Of a stretch of DNA of 64,000 bases, positions 50,349 to 60,610 are shown one piece after another. Position 1 is the stretch's first letter; the number at the start of each line of letters is the position of its first letter. Source of the DNA: Rutidosis leptorrhynchoides (lineage: Eukaryota > Streptophyta > Magnoliopsida > Asterales > Asteraceae); assembly GCF_046630445.1 (NCBI RefSeq), contig NC_092336.1, positions 503,517,001 through 503,581,000 on the forward strand, written 5' to 3'. The position numbers and the translations under genes are program-made. The notes under the pieces were generated by a model. That model worked only from the letters and a program-made list of their open reading frames with translations. It ran no database searches and was not told where the DNA came from.

Positions 50349-52448
50349 GATCCTGTTTTGTTTTTGGGTTTGGACGCCGTCCAAACATTTGGGACGCCGT
50401 CCCAGTTTGAAGACCTGGACGCCGTCCAACATTTTGGACGCCGTCCAGAATGGCTGGCAGGCATGTCTTTTTGCTATTAATTATTTTAGATGGGTATTTT
50501 GGTAATTTCACTTCTTGGACGAATTTTAAAGCCCTAGATCAGTTTTGGGAGTCTCATTACTTCATTCACAACCACCAAACATCATCTACTTTAATTCTAG
50601 AGAGAGAGTGCTCTTAAGTGTGAGAAAGCTCAAATAGGAGAGGAAGAAGCTTGTTTCGGGTTCTAGCTCGAGCATTGAAGTTTTTCATCTCCTCGTTAGC
50701 TTCGTTTTGATTGTGGTGGTAAGCCCTAAAATTGATTTCTCTAGTAAATATGTTTAAGGGTTAGGGTTTGGGTTAATGTTGTACATAAAACCCATGTATG
50801 AGTGATTTGGGGGTTTTGGGTAAGTTTGGGTCATGAAGACCCAAATGGTGACTAACTTAGGGTTTTGAAATGTTGAAATGTGTAAATGGGTCTTAAAGGC
50901 CTAATAGATCACTAGTACACCTATAGTTAGTGTTAGTGGGAGTCATTTGGGTTGTGGGTGACCCAAATGGGTATGTTGACCTTGAAATGGGTCAAATGGG
51001 TCTTTGATGACCTAGGTTGTCTTGCATGCGTGAAAATGAGTCAACTTGGTGTTTAAATGCCTGTTAAGACCTTAAATGGCTAGAATTAGGGTTTTTGGTG
51101 AAGTTAACCCATTATTAGGGTTAAAGGTGCAAAATGGGTCGGGATTGCACTTAGGGTCAAAAGACTCTAGATTGTTGAGTGAGTTGCTTGACCGACTTGA
51201 GTTGTGAATTGATTATGTGCTAAAATGTAATAGGTACGTTACATTGACGTTGCAAGTTCGGTTATCTTACACGAAGACTTTGAGGTGAGTGGAATAATTA
51301 TATGCGTAGGTATATAATGTATCTATTTGTTGTAGCGTGAAATGTGTAGTGTCGAGGTGTTAAGATACCACGTTTCACGTGAAGAGTGTAGCATCGAGGT
51401 GTTAAGATGCCACTCGGGTGTAGCATCGAGGTGTTAAGATGCCACCTAGGAGTGTAGTGTCGAGGTGTTAAGACACCACTCCGTAAAATAATGAGTGAAG
51501 CATCGAGGTGTTAAGATGCCACTCTGGGTGAAGTGCCGAGGTGTTAAGGTGCCACCCTAGGGGTTAGTGGTGCGAGGTGTTAAGTGCCCTAACGGATGTT
51601 GTGAACACCGATGGCGTTTTCGCGAGCGCCGTTCCCTTGTACTATTGGTTAACCATGGTTATTTGTGTTGTAAGCATATTATATTATTCGAGTTATATTT
51701 ATATGCGGATGTTATGCTAGCTTGGGGGTATTGGTGAATTATAGCTTGTTATTGCGACGATAAGCTAATGTTGTTTGCTAGCATGTTTGCGGTTGAGTAA
51801 GTGTATGCAAGTAGGTATAATTATATATGTATTCGTATAATTATTGCATTCACTAAGCTTTGCTTACCCTCTCGTTGTTTACCTTTTTTTTATAGGCTCG
51901 GGCGTTGACAAGGATAAGAGCGTTCAATTGGATTAGTGATCTCCCGCTTGTTTTGTTAGGGGATGCTTTTGGGTGTTAGCTTTTGGAGTTCGACCGAGAT
52001 TGGGTAGTTTAACCCCAAACACCATGCTCTAGTGTCGTTTGGAACTTAAACTTATATTTGGTCGAAACTTTTATTTTTGAACGAAACTCGTAAAATGGGC
52101 GATGTGGGCCCGTTGATGTAAAACTTGATTTGATGATGAAAATCTCTTAGTTTCACTTATATTGACTTGTGGTAAAAAGGTTTTCGTTTGAAAGTGTCGG
52201 GAAGCGGGTTTTCCGCTCATGTGAGTTGGACCCGTGATCAGTAGCTGGAAGACCATTGGGACGCCGTCCCAATTGCTTGGACGCCGTCCCAGTTGTTTTG
52301 AGCTGGACGCCGTCCCAAACCTTGGACGCCGTCCCACCTTTCTGAGCTGGACGCCGTCCAGGATTCTGGACGCCGTCCAGATGCACTGACATAGAAATAT
52401 TTTTTTTTTGGTACGCGTCTAAGGGATTTAAGATGTCGGATCGTTACA
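50344..52448 (+). repeat. 3' LTR of the chromovirus
   Basis: 2105 bp, starting TGTAAGATCC. It carries four palindromes near its start, seven hairpin units (51336-51593) and six palindromes near its end. Confidence 0.95.
51336..51593. repeat. Tandem covarying hairpins in the 3' LTR (7 units)
   Basis: Loops GAGGTGTTAA at 51354, 51396, 51428, 51462, 51505, 51538 and 51574. The third unit (51415-51445) is absent from the 5' LTR. There, the left arm of unit 2 is fused to the right arm of unit 3, a clean one-unit deletion (or, read the other way, a gain here). Confidence 0.88.
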
Positions 52449-52620
52449 GAAAATACCCTAATAAACACTTTCTTAAGCTATTTTGCATGCAAACTTGTAT
52501 CAGTGCCCATTTTGCCTCCTCTGTAATGAATTATAGAAATTATGTCTTATTGTTTATGTACCATTTTAATTTTAATTTCAATTTTCCATCACTGATTATA
52601 AAAATATCATAAAAGTGCAG

Positions 52621-52677
52621 ACATTTGAAGAGTCATTGGTTGCTGCTGGAGCAGGCCTATCCTTGGTTGATTCTTTG
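52621..52677 (+). pseudogene. HDA14: HDA14-like exon after the chromovirus
   Basis: 19 codons, TFEESLVAAGAGLSLVDSL, between GTGCAG| and |GTAATG. In phase with 43333-43404 and the next exon. Confidence 0.85.
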
Positions 52678-52839
52678 GTAATGCCTGAATCGTTTGTGTT
52701 AATGGCTACATAATGACATGTTTGACCCGTTCCCAAATGGGTCAAAAGTGCCACCTTTAAGTTTGTTATTCCTTTCACTTAACATATATTTATGTTTTTA
52801 TAAAATAAAATATATATCTTAATTTTTTTGAAAACGTAG

Positions 52840-53091
52840 GTAGCAGCATCAAAAATCAGCGAGAATCCTCCGGTTGGTTTTGCTTTAATACGACCTCCGG
52901 GACATCATGCTGTTCCAACGGGGCCCATGGGATTTTGTGTTTTTGGTAATGTAGCTATTGTTGCTCGATATGCTCAACGCGTACACGGATTGAAGCGAGT
53001 ATTCATCATCGATTTTGATGTTCATCATGGGAATGGAACTAATGATGCATTCTATGATGATCCAGACATATTCTTTCTTTCAACTCACCAA
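52840..53091 (+). pseudogene. HDA14: HDA14-like catalytic exon
   Basis: 84 codons between AACGTAG| and |GTAAGC. It has the deacetylase core: [13 protein letters not shown] with the active-site His-His pair, [16 protein letters not shown], and [16 protein letters not shown], which holds two of the zinc ligands (Asp and His of DVH), then [12 protein letters not shown]. The third zinc ligand and the rest of the catalytic domain, expected in later exons, are not found up to 64000. The frame here is intact, so loss is recent or the rest lies beyond the window. Class II deacetylases remove acetyl groups from lysines; the Arabidopsis relative is reported in organelles. Confidence 0.88.
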
Positions 53092-53615
53092 GTAAGCAAC
53101 TGACGTTCTAATTTCTAGTCTTAAAGTGCAATTAATTACTTACCTAAATATAAATATATAATATATTATATATATGGGTTATATCATATGTATAAAAGAA
53201 TTGGGCAGTATGTTCGACAATTATCATAAGCCTCCACGGGAGTAGTATTAGTCAAAGTAGATTGAATAAGTATATGAATGCTACACTCCTCACTCTTGGA
53301 AGTGGGTTGATTGTGAAGAATTAGAAGCAAATAGTGTTGAAATGTTTGATCCATGTGGTATGATGATTGTCTAATGTAAGGAGCAGCATCACATGCGATG
53401 GAACTCTTGCCACTTCAAGAGCGATGCCTTATAAATGCTACTTTTTTAGCACCTTTGGGTGTTTGTGTTATGTGGTAAATAGGTTCTGTTTTTTTAGTAA
53501 CTTAGTCTAATATGAATTTTTACATGGCTTCTCTTTTGACTACATGCTTTGGAAGAGTTCTTTTTTGGTCTCCAAGGTTTCCTTCGACACAGGACATAAT
53601 CTCTGTAAGTTTGAA
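53092..53615 (+). other. Intron-like or unassigned DNA after the last HDA14-like exon
   Basis: No gene recognised. A short stretch near 53290-53370 could be decayed coding DNA (WKWVDCEELEANSVEMFDPC in one frame) but I cannot name it and stops surround it. Confidence 0.4.
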
Positions 53616-54470
53616 TTTTTATCTGATGAATGATAATTGTTTTTTATGAATGATAAATTTTTTAATTATACATGTTTGATGAATAATAACATTTTGATGA
53701 ATGATAATTGCTGTCTGATGAATGATAATTTTAATGATAATTTTTTAATTATCATTCATTATATCTTAAATTATCATTCATTATATCTTTTTTATCATTC
53801 ATCTTGTGTTTAATCATTCATCACCTACTTTTTATCATTCATCACCTTCTTTTTTATCATTCATCACCTTTTTTTTTATCATTCATCTCCTTATTTTTAT
53901 CTTTCATCACCTCCTTTTTTATCATTCATCTAGTTTTTTTATCATTCTTCGCCTCATTTTTTTGCAAATCTTTTATCATTCATTATATCCTTTTTTATCA
54001 TTCATTAAATCTTTTTTTATCATTGACCTTCATTTTATCATTCATCACCTTTTTTTTTTTTATCATTCATTGCCTCATTTTTATCATTCATCACCTTCTT
54101 TTTATCATTCATCTTCGCTTATCATTCATCACATTATTTTGTCATTCTTCGCTTATCATTCATCAGCTATCTTTATCATTCACTGGTTATTTTTATCATT
54201 CATCGTATATTTTTATCATTCATCGGGTACTTTTTTTTCATTCATCACGTTCTTTTATCATTCATCGTTTATTATTCATCAGCTACTTTTATCATTCATT
54301 TGGTATTTTTATCGATTATCAAGTATTTTGATGAATGATATTGTTTTTTAATAGATGAGAAATGTTTGATGAAATATAGCATTATGATGAATGATGACCG
54401 TATTCTGATAAAAGATCAGTGTTTTTTATATGAATGACAACAATTAGATGAATGATAATTGTTTGATAAT
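53616..54470. repeat. GATGAATGATAA minisatellite, inverted halves (left part)
   Basis: A first block has GATGAATGATAA units (53620-53740). The main block has the reverse word TTATCATTCATC with T-rich spacers of variable length (about 53745-54310), then GATGAATGATAA again (54330-54460). The word also fills the MITE at 37620-38237 in slightly changed form. Long Phe/Ser/His frames here are repeat artefacts. Confidence 0.88.
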
Positions 54471-54471
54471 T

Positions 54472-54541
54472 GGGCATTTAGTCTAGTGGTATGATTCTCG
54501 CTTTCGGTGCGGGAGGTCCCGAGTTCGATTCTCTAATGCCC
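54472..54541 (+). tRNA. tRNA-Pro-like gene with TCG anticodon, likely pseudogene
   Basis: 70 nt with the acceptor pair GGGCATT/AATGCCC, an A box (TAGTCTAGTGG) and a B box (GTTCGATTC), closely resembling plant tRNA-Pro. The anticodon loop is TTTCGGT, so positions 34-36 read TCG (Arg) where the Pro body would have TGG. The T stem is damaged (CCGAG against CTCTA). A TTTTTT run at 54547-54552 is a Pol III terminator. The promoter and terminator look usable, but the T-arm mismatches and the base missing near it make a working tRNA unlikely. Confidence 0.7.
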
Positions 54542-54552
54542 TATTCTTTTTT

Positions 54553-55027
54553 ATAAAACTAATCATATTATATCAACTATTTGAAATTCCACTACTTTTT
54601 TAACTCTATTAAAATGTTTGATGATATAAAGTATTTTAATGCAAGGTAATCATTTTGTGATAAATGGTTATTGTTTTCTTATGAATGATAACCGATTTTT
54701 AAAAAATGATAACTATTTGATGAAAAATAATTTAGATGAATGATAATATTTTCTAATGAATGATAAATGTTTGATGAATGATAAGTGTCTAATGAAATGA
54801 TAACTATTTGAGGAATGATAATTGTTTTCAAATGAATGTTAAATGTTATTCGATGAATTATAAATATTTTACGATGAATGATAAATATTTTTTTATGAAT
54901 GGTAATTATTTTTCGATGAATGATAAATATTTTTCGATGAATGATAAACGTTTTTCGATGAATGATAAATATTTTTCGATGAATGATAATTGTTCGATAA
55001 TAATTGTTTTTTTGATGAATGATAAAT
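54553..55027. repeat. GATGAATGATAA minisatellite (right part)
   Basis: After about 100 bp of plain AT-rich DNA, units of GATGAATGATAA with T-rich spacers run to about 55027. They become regular (TTTTTCGATGAATGATAAA) at 54855-54985, then change abruptly to GGT repeats. Confidence 0.85.
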
Positions 55028-58000
55028 GTTGGTGGTGGTTAGGGTGGTTGGTGGTGGTGGTTGGTTGTGGTTGGTGGTGGTGGTTGGTGGTAGTGGTTGG
55101 TGGTGGTGGTGGTTGATTGTGGTGGGTGGTGGTGGTGGTTGGTGTGATTGGTGGTGGTGGTGGTTGGTGTGATTGGTGGTGGTGGTTGGGGTGGTTGGTG
55201 GTGGTGGTGGTTGTGATGGTTGGTGGTGGTTGGTGGTGGTGGTTGTTGGTGGTGGTGGTGGTTGTTGGTGGTGGTGGGTGGTCGTACGTGGTTGGTGGAG
55301 GTGGTGGTTGCTGATGGTGATAGTGGGTGGTGGTTGTGGTGGTGGGTGGTGGTGGTTGGTGGTGTTGATTGATGGTGATGGTTGGTGATGGTGGGTGGTG
55401 GTGGTGGGTGATGGTGGTGGTGGTAGTTGGTGGTGGTGGTGGTTGGTGGTGGTGGTGATGGTTAATGGTGGTGGTGGGTGGTAGTGGGTGGTGGTGGGTG
55501 GTAGTGGGTGGTGGCGGGAGGTGGTGGTGGTGGCAGGAGGCGGTTGGTAGTGGGTGGTTAGTAGTGATGGGTGGTGGTGATGAGTGGGTGGTAGTGGTAG
55601 GTGGAGGTGGTGGGTGGAGGTGGTGGGTAATGGTGGTGGTGGGTAATGGTGGTGGTTGGTGGTGGGTGGACGTGGTGGGTGATGGTGGTGGGTGGTTGGT
55701 GGTGGGTGGACGTGGTGGGTGATGGTGGTGGGTGGTGGTGGTGGTGGGTGGTGGTGGTGGAGGTTGGTGGTAGTGTTGGGTTGTGGTGGTGGGTGGCGGT
55801 GGTTGGTGGTGTTGATTGATGGTGATGGTTGGTGATGGTGGGTGGTGGTGGTGGTGATGGGTGGTGGTGGTGGTTAGTGGTGGCGGTGGTTGGTGGTGGT
55901 GGCGGTGGTTGGTGGTGGGTGGCGGTGGTGGTGGGTGTTGGTGGTGGTTGCTGATGGTGGGTGGTTGGTGGTGGCGGTGGACGTGGTGGGTGATGGTGGT
56001 GGGTGGTTGGTGGTTGGTGGTGGTGGAGGTTGGTGGTAGTGTTGGGTGGTGGTGAGTGGTTGGTGGTGGTGGGTAGTGGTGGTTGGTGGGTAGTGGTAGT
56101 GGTGGTGGTGATGGGTGGTGGTAGTGGTTGGTGGTGGCGGTGGTGGTTGGTGGTGGGTGGCAGTGGTGGGTGTTGGTGGTGGTTGCTGATGGTGGGTGGT
56201 TGGTGGTGGCGGTGGCGGTGGTGGTAGATGGTGGTGGTGGTAGATGGTGGTGGTGGAGGTTAGTGGTGGTGGTGGTGGGTGGCGGTGGTGGTGGTGGTGG
56301 TGGTGGTTGGTGGTGGTGGTGGTTGGTGGTGGTGGTTGGTGTGGTTGTTGTGGTGGTGGTTGTGATGGTTAGTGGTGGTTGGTGGTCGTGGTTGGAGATG
56401 GGTGGAGGTGGTGGGTGGAGGTAGTGGGTGGTGGTGAGTGGAGGTGGGTGGAGGTGGTGGGTGGTGGTGGTGGTGGTTGGTGGTGCAGGTAGGTGGTGGT
56501 GGTTAGTGGGTGGTGGTGCAGATTAGTGGTGGTTAGGGATGGCAATGGCCACCCGATCCAGCGGATATCCATCCGATCCATCCACTTCGTAATAGATATG
56601 GATGAAGCTAAATGGATATGGATACGGATATGGATGAACTTAAATGGATATGGATATGGATATGGATGAAAAGTTTTATCTATGAATATATCCATTAACA
56701 TCCGAAATACATATTGAAATACATAAATATAAATATATGTTTACATATTTACTCTTACAAATACATTTACCGTTAGATTTACATTTTACTTTCAACTTTA
56801 TAATAAAATAACAATGACATATTACAATAAAACACATATATCTAACAGAATAAATGAACAAATTACATATTTAATTTTTTATAATATATGTTTAATAGTA
56901 AATTCAACAAATGTGTTCTAACTTCGACAAAGATTACAAATTCTTGTGGATATATTTAGATTATGTCATGTTATATATAGTTTTGCTATATTACGTTTTT
57001 GTTTTCATCACATCTTAGAAAATATTATAATTTCTTTTAAAAATTCAATGGATATCCATTAACCCGCTTCATCCAGTGGATATGGATATGGATGGATGAA
57101 CAAAAATTGAATGGATATGGATATGGATATGGATGAACAAAATCTAAATGGATATGGATATGGATACGGCATCACCCGATCCATATCCGATCCATTTCCA
57201 TCCCTAGTGGTGGTAGGTGGTGGTGGAGGTTGGTGGTAGTGTTAGGTGGTGGGTGGTGGTGGTGACGGGCGGCAGGTGGTGATGGTGTTGGTGGTGGCGG
57301 GTGATGGTGGTGATGGGTGGTGGAGGGTGATGGTGGTTGGTGATGGTGGGTGCTGGTGGTGGTTAGTGACGGGTGGTGGCAGGCAGCGGGTGGTGATGGT
57401 GGTTCGTGGTGGTAGGTGGTGGTGATGGGTGGTGGTGGGTGGTGGTGGTGGTTGGTGGGTGGTGGTGCAGGTAGGTGGTGGTGGTTAGTGGGTGGTGGTG
57501 CAGGTTAGTGGTGGTAGGTGGTGGTGGAGGTTGGTGGTAGTGTTGGGTGGAGGTTGGTGGTGGAGGTTGGTGGTAGTGGTGACGGGTGGTGACGGGCGGC
57601 AGGTGGTGATGGTGGTTGGTGGTGGAGGGTTGTGGTGGTGATGGGTGGTGGAGGGTGATGGTGGTTGGTGGTGGTGGTGGGTGCTGGTGGTAGTTGGTGA
57701 CGGGTGGTGGCAGGCGGCGGGTGGTGATGGTGGTTCGTGTCGGCGGGTGGTGGTGATGGGTGGTGGTGGGTGGAGGTGGGTGGAGGTTGTGGGTGGTGGT
57801 GGGTGGAGGTGGGTGGAGGTGGTGGGTGGAGGTGGTGGTTGGTGGTGGCTGTGGGTGGTGGTGCAGGTAGGTGGTGGTGGTGGTTAGTGGATGGTGGTAG
57901 GTGGTGGTGGAGGTTGGTGGTAGTGTTGGGTGGTGGTGGTGGTTGGTGACGGGTGGTGGCGGGCGGCGGGTGGTAATGGTGGTTGGTGGTGCGGGTGGTG

Positions 58001-58069
58001 GTGATGGGTGGTGGTGGGTGGTGGTGGTGGTGGTGGTGGTAGTGGTTGGTGACGGGTGGTGGCGGACGA
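55028..58069. repeat. GGT-rich low-complexity array, 3 kb
   Basis: The + strand is built of GGTGGT, GGTTGGTGG, GGGTGG and GGTGATGG words with higher-order repeats (the block near 55960-56050 recurs near 57890-57930). The G-rich strand has many runs of GG spaced by single bases, so quadruplex formation is plausible. Open frames on both strands (Gly/Val/Trp on +, His/Pro/Thr on -) are artefacts. It is interrupted by a MITE at 56534-57206. Confidence 0.92.
56534..57206. mobile_element. hAT-type MITE inside the GGT array
   Basis: Terminal inverted repeats TAGGGATGGCAATGG at the left and, reversed, TAGGGATGGAAATGG at the right. GTGGTGGT flanks both sides (56526-56533, 57207-57214), an 8-bp duplication as hAT elements make, although the GGT background lowers its weight. 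Near both ends there are many GGATATGGATAT words. No transposase. Confidence 0.82.
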
Positions 58070-59743
58070 TGAAAGGACCCGTTCATATACATTATAAACG
58101 AGTCACAATAGTTGATTACATCGCGAGGTATTTGACCTCTATATGATACATTTTACAAACATTGCATTCGTTTTTAAAAGAAAAACTTTCTTTACATCGA
58201 AAATTGACAGGCATGCATACCATTTCAAAATATCCATTATCCAACTACAAATTGACTTAATAATAATCTTTGATGAACTCAATTACTCGAATGCAACGTT
58301 CTTCGAAATATGCCATGAAAGACTCCAAGTAATATCTTGAAAATGAACAAACGCACAGCGGAAGATTTCTTTCAATCCTGAGAATAAACATGCTTTAAAG
58401 TGTCAACCAAAAGGTTGGTGAGTTCATTAGTTTATCATAATCATTCATTTCCATCATTTTAATAGACCACAAGAATTTCATTTCCATTTCTCATAAATAT
58501 GCGTCCCATGCATAGAGACAAAAATCATTCATATGGATTGAACATCTGGTAACCGACATTAACAAGATGCATATAAGAATATCCCCTATCATTTCGGGAA
58601 ATCCTTCGGACATGATAAAACAACATCGAAGTACTAAAGCATCCGGTACTTTGGATGGGGTTCGTTAGGCCCAATAGATCTATCTTTAGGATTCGCGTTA
58701 ATTAGGCGTGCACTAATTCTCAAAATTAGTGATGTTTCCTAATTCTTAGGCTACCAAGCAAAAAGGGGCATATTCGGCTTCAATCATTCAACCATATAAT
58801 GTAGTTTCGATTACTTGTGTCTATTTCGTAAAACATTTATAAAAATTTCGCATGTATTCTCAGCCCAAAAATATAAAGGGTAAAAAGGCAAATGAAACTC
58901 ACCATACTGTATTTCATAGTAAAAATACATATAACGTCATTGAACAAGTGCAAGGTTGACCTCGGATTCACGAACCTATATTAATTATATACTTATATGT
59001 TGGTCAATATTTGTCTAACAATTTAGGTCAGGTCATAGTGTATCTCAATCCTAATGCTCGAGACTAATATGCAAAGGTCAATAAAAGTCAATTTGACTCA
59101 AAATGACTTCCAAAATTCATACATGATTATCATATAACTTAAATATCGTCGTTTTATATATATTTAATATTTTTAACAGGTTTTATGAAAGTAATTAATA
59201 AAAGTCATTTGTTAATAAAAATTTATATTTAAAATTTATATATGATAAAAGTATACTTTTATATATCTTAAGTAATAAAATTTATAAAGTTCATTTAATA
59301 TAACGATAGATATTATTAATGTAAATATATTACGTATAATAAAATATCTTTGTATTACATATTTATTTGATAAAATAACATTGATAATAATAATAAGTAA
59401 AAGTTGTATTATTTTGTAATAATAATTATTATTATTCTATTAATAAAAATATCAATATTTATATTCACTAAAAAAATGATATTATGATAAAATGATAATT
59501 CTAATTATAATAACTTTAATATTTACGATAGTTTTTAATATTAACTTTAAAATAATAATTTTATTTAAAATGATAATAATAATAATGATATTTTATTTTA
59601 ACAATGACATTTCATTTAAAATGATAATTTTTGTTAAAATGATTGTTTTAATACTAACGATACTTTTAATAATAATATTAATAATAAAAAATAATAAGAA
59701 CGATAATTTTATCTAAATCAATATCTTACAATATTTTAATTTT
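58070..59743 (-). repeat. Truncated 3' LTR of the right-edge retroelement
   Basis: Near-identical to 60611-62275. It starts TGAAAGGACC in + orientation directly against the GGT array and stops at about 59743, where it joins gag sequence. It is therefore the terminal part of the 3' LTR left after a large internal deletion (minus-strand element). Confidence 0.82.
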
Positions 59744-59749
59744 GGCGTT

Positions 59750-60201
59750 GATGATGGTAGTATTGGTTATGCTACTGATGCTGCTGCCGGTGTTTGTAAC
59801 CTTTGCACCATATTCTCCAAAGCCACTACCCGAGCGCGAAACTCGTTGACTTCTTCTATTACACCAGGGTGATTGTCGGTTCGGATGAGCGGATAAATAA
59901 AATCTAAAATTTGATGTAATATATAATCGTGATGAGATACTCTGGAAATGAGAGAGAAAATGGTATTTCAGACAGGTTCGCCGGTAAGTGCTTCAGGTTC
60001 TTCGTCAAGAGGGCAATGTGGTGGATGGAAAGGATCGCCTTCTTCTTGTCTCCAATGATTAAGGAGGCTACGAACCCATCCCCAATTCATCTAGAATAGG
60101 TGATGACTGATTGGTTGATCCATTCCGGTCACACTGCTTTCCGAGCTTGAGTGAGATTCCATTTCGAAATCCGAGTGACTTGAACTAACGACGAATTCCA
60201 T
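59750..60201 (-). pseudogene. Gag N-terminal remnant
   Basis: From the ATG at 60201 the minus strand reads MEFVVSSSHSDFEMESHSSS, then after a stop RSLLNHWRQEEGDPFHPPHC, another stop, and EEVNEFRARVVALENMVQRL, a coiled-coil-like end. This resembles the variable N-terminus of Ty3 Gag proteins seen in daisy-family elements. At least two stops and truncation at 59750 make it a pseudogene. Confidence 0.6.
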
Positions 60202-60596
60202 TTCGTACGATTAGATAAAGGATTTTTCGATATAAAATGATTTTTCCGGCTATCGGGCGGTATTCTATTTACATAGGATATCTATATATATAGATCAAAA
60301 GATTTCATAGATTACGGAAGAATTTGCAGGATATGTCAGGCAAAGTTTAAAGTAACAGATACGCTAAGATATGAATTTTGTCTATACACTATTCATGCAA
60401 TCAATGCATTAAGACGTGTCTAGACTAAGAATGATAAGCAAGTAATTTCATAAGGATGATAAGTAGGTAATTTTTGACACAAAATGATAAGCAAAACTTT
60501 TGACATGCAGACACGGTCGAAGTCCAGACTCACTAATGCATCCTAACGACTTATCAGTTAGACACACTAATGCAGACCTGGTTCGCTAAGACCACC

Positions 60597-60608
60597 GCTC
60601 TGATACCA
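60597..60608 (-). promoter_or_regulatory. Primer binding site, initiator tRNA-Met type
   Basis: The minus strand reads TGGTATCAGAGC two bases after the LTR end at 60611. It sets the element's orientation. Confidence 0.88.
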
Positions 60609-60610
60609 AC

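Larger units (their letters stand above)
43414..52448 (+). mobile_element. Tekay-type Ty3 chromovirus, nearly intact
   Basis: LTRs at 43414-45465 and 50344-52448 begin TGTAAGATCC and end CGTTACA. A perfect 5-bp duplication GAAAA flanks the element (43409-43413, 52449-52453). The tRNA-Met primer site follows the left LTR, and the polypurine run AAGTGGGGGAGTGT precedes the right one. The gag-pol frame has a single stop. The C-terminus has a chromodomain, placing it in the chromoviruses; the overall motif set resembles the Tekay/Del clade. LTRs are near-identical apart from one repeat unit, so the insertion is young. Confidence 0.95.
43405..52620 (+). other. HDA14-like intron expanded by a chromovirus
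   Basis: Donor GTAAGA at 43405 and acceptor AAAGTGCAG at 52620. Without the 9035-bp element and one 5-bp duplication the intron would be about 176 bp. Confidence 0.8.

Noticed and set aside
53804..54351. Two overlapping 175-181 codon Phe/Ser/His frames
   Set aside because: Produced by the ATCATTCATC minisatellite; no codon bias or motif.
55028..58146. Gly/Val/Trp frames on + and a 195-codon His/Pro/Thr frame on -
   Set aside because: Low-complexity translation of the GGT array in different frames.
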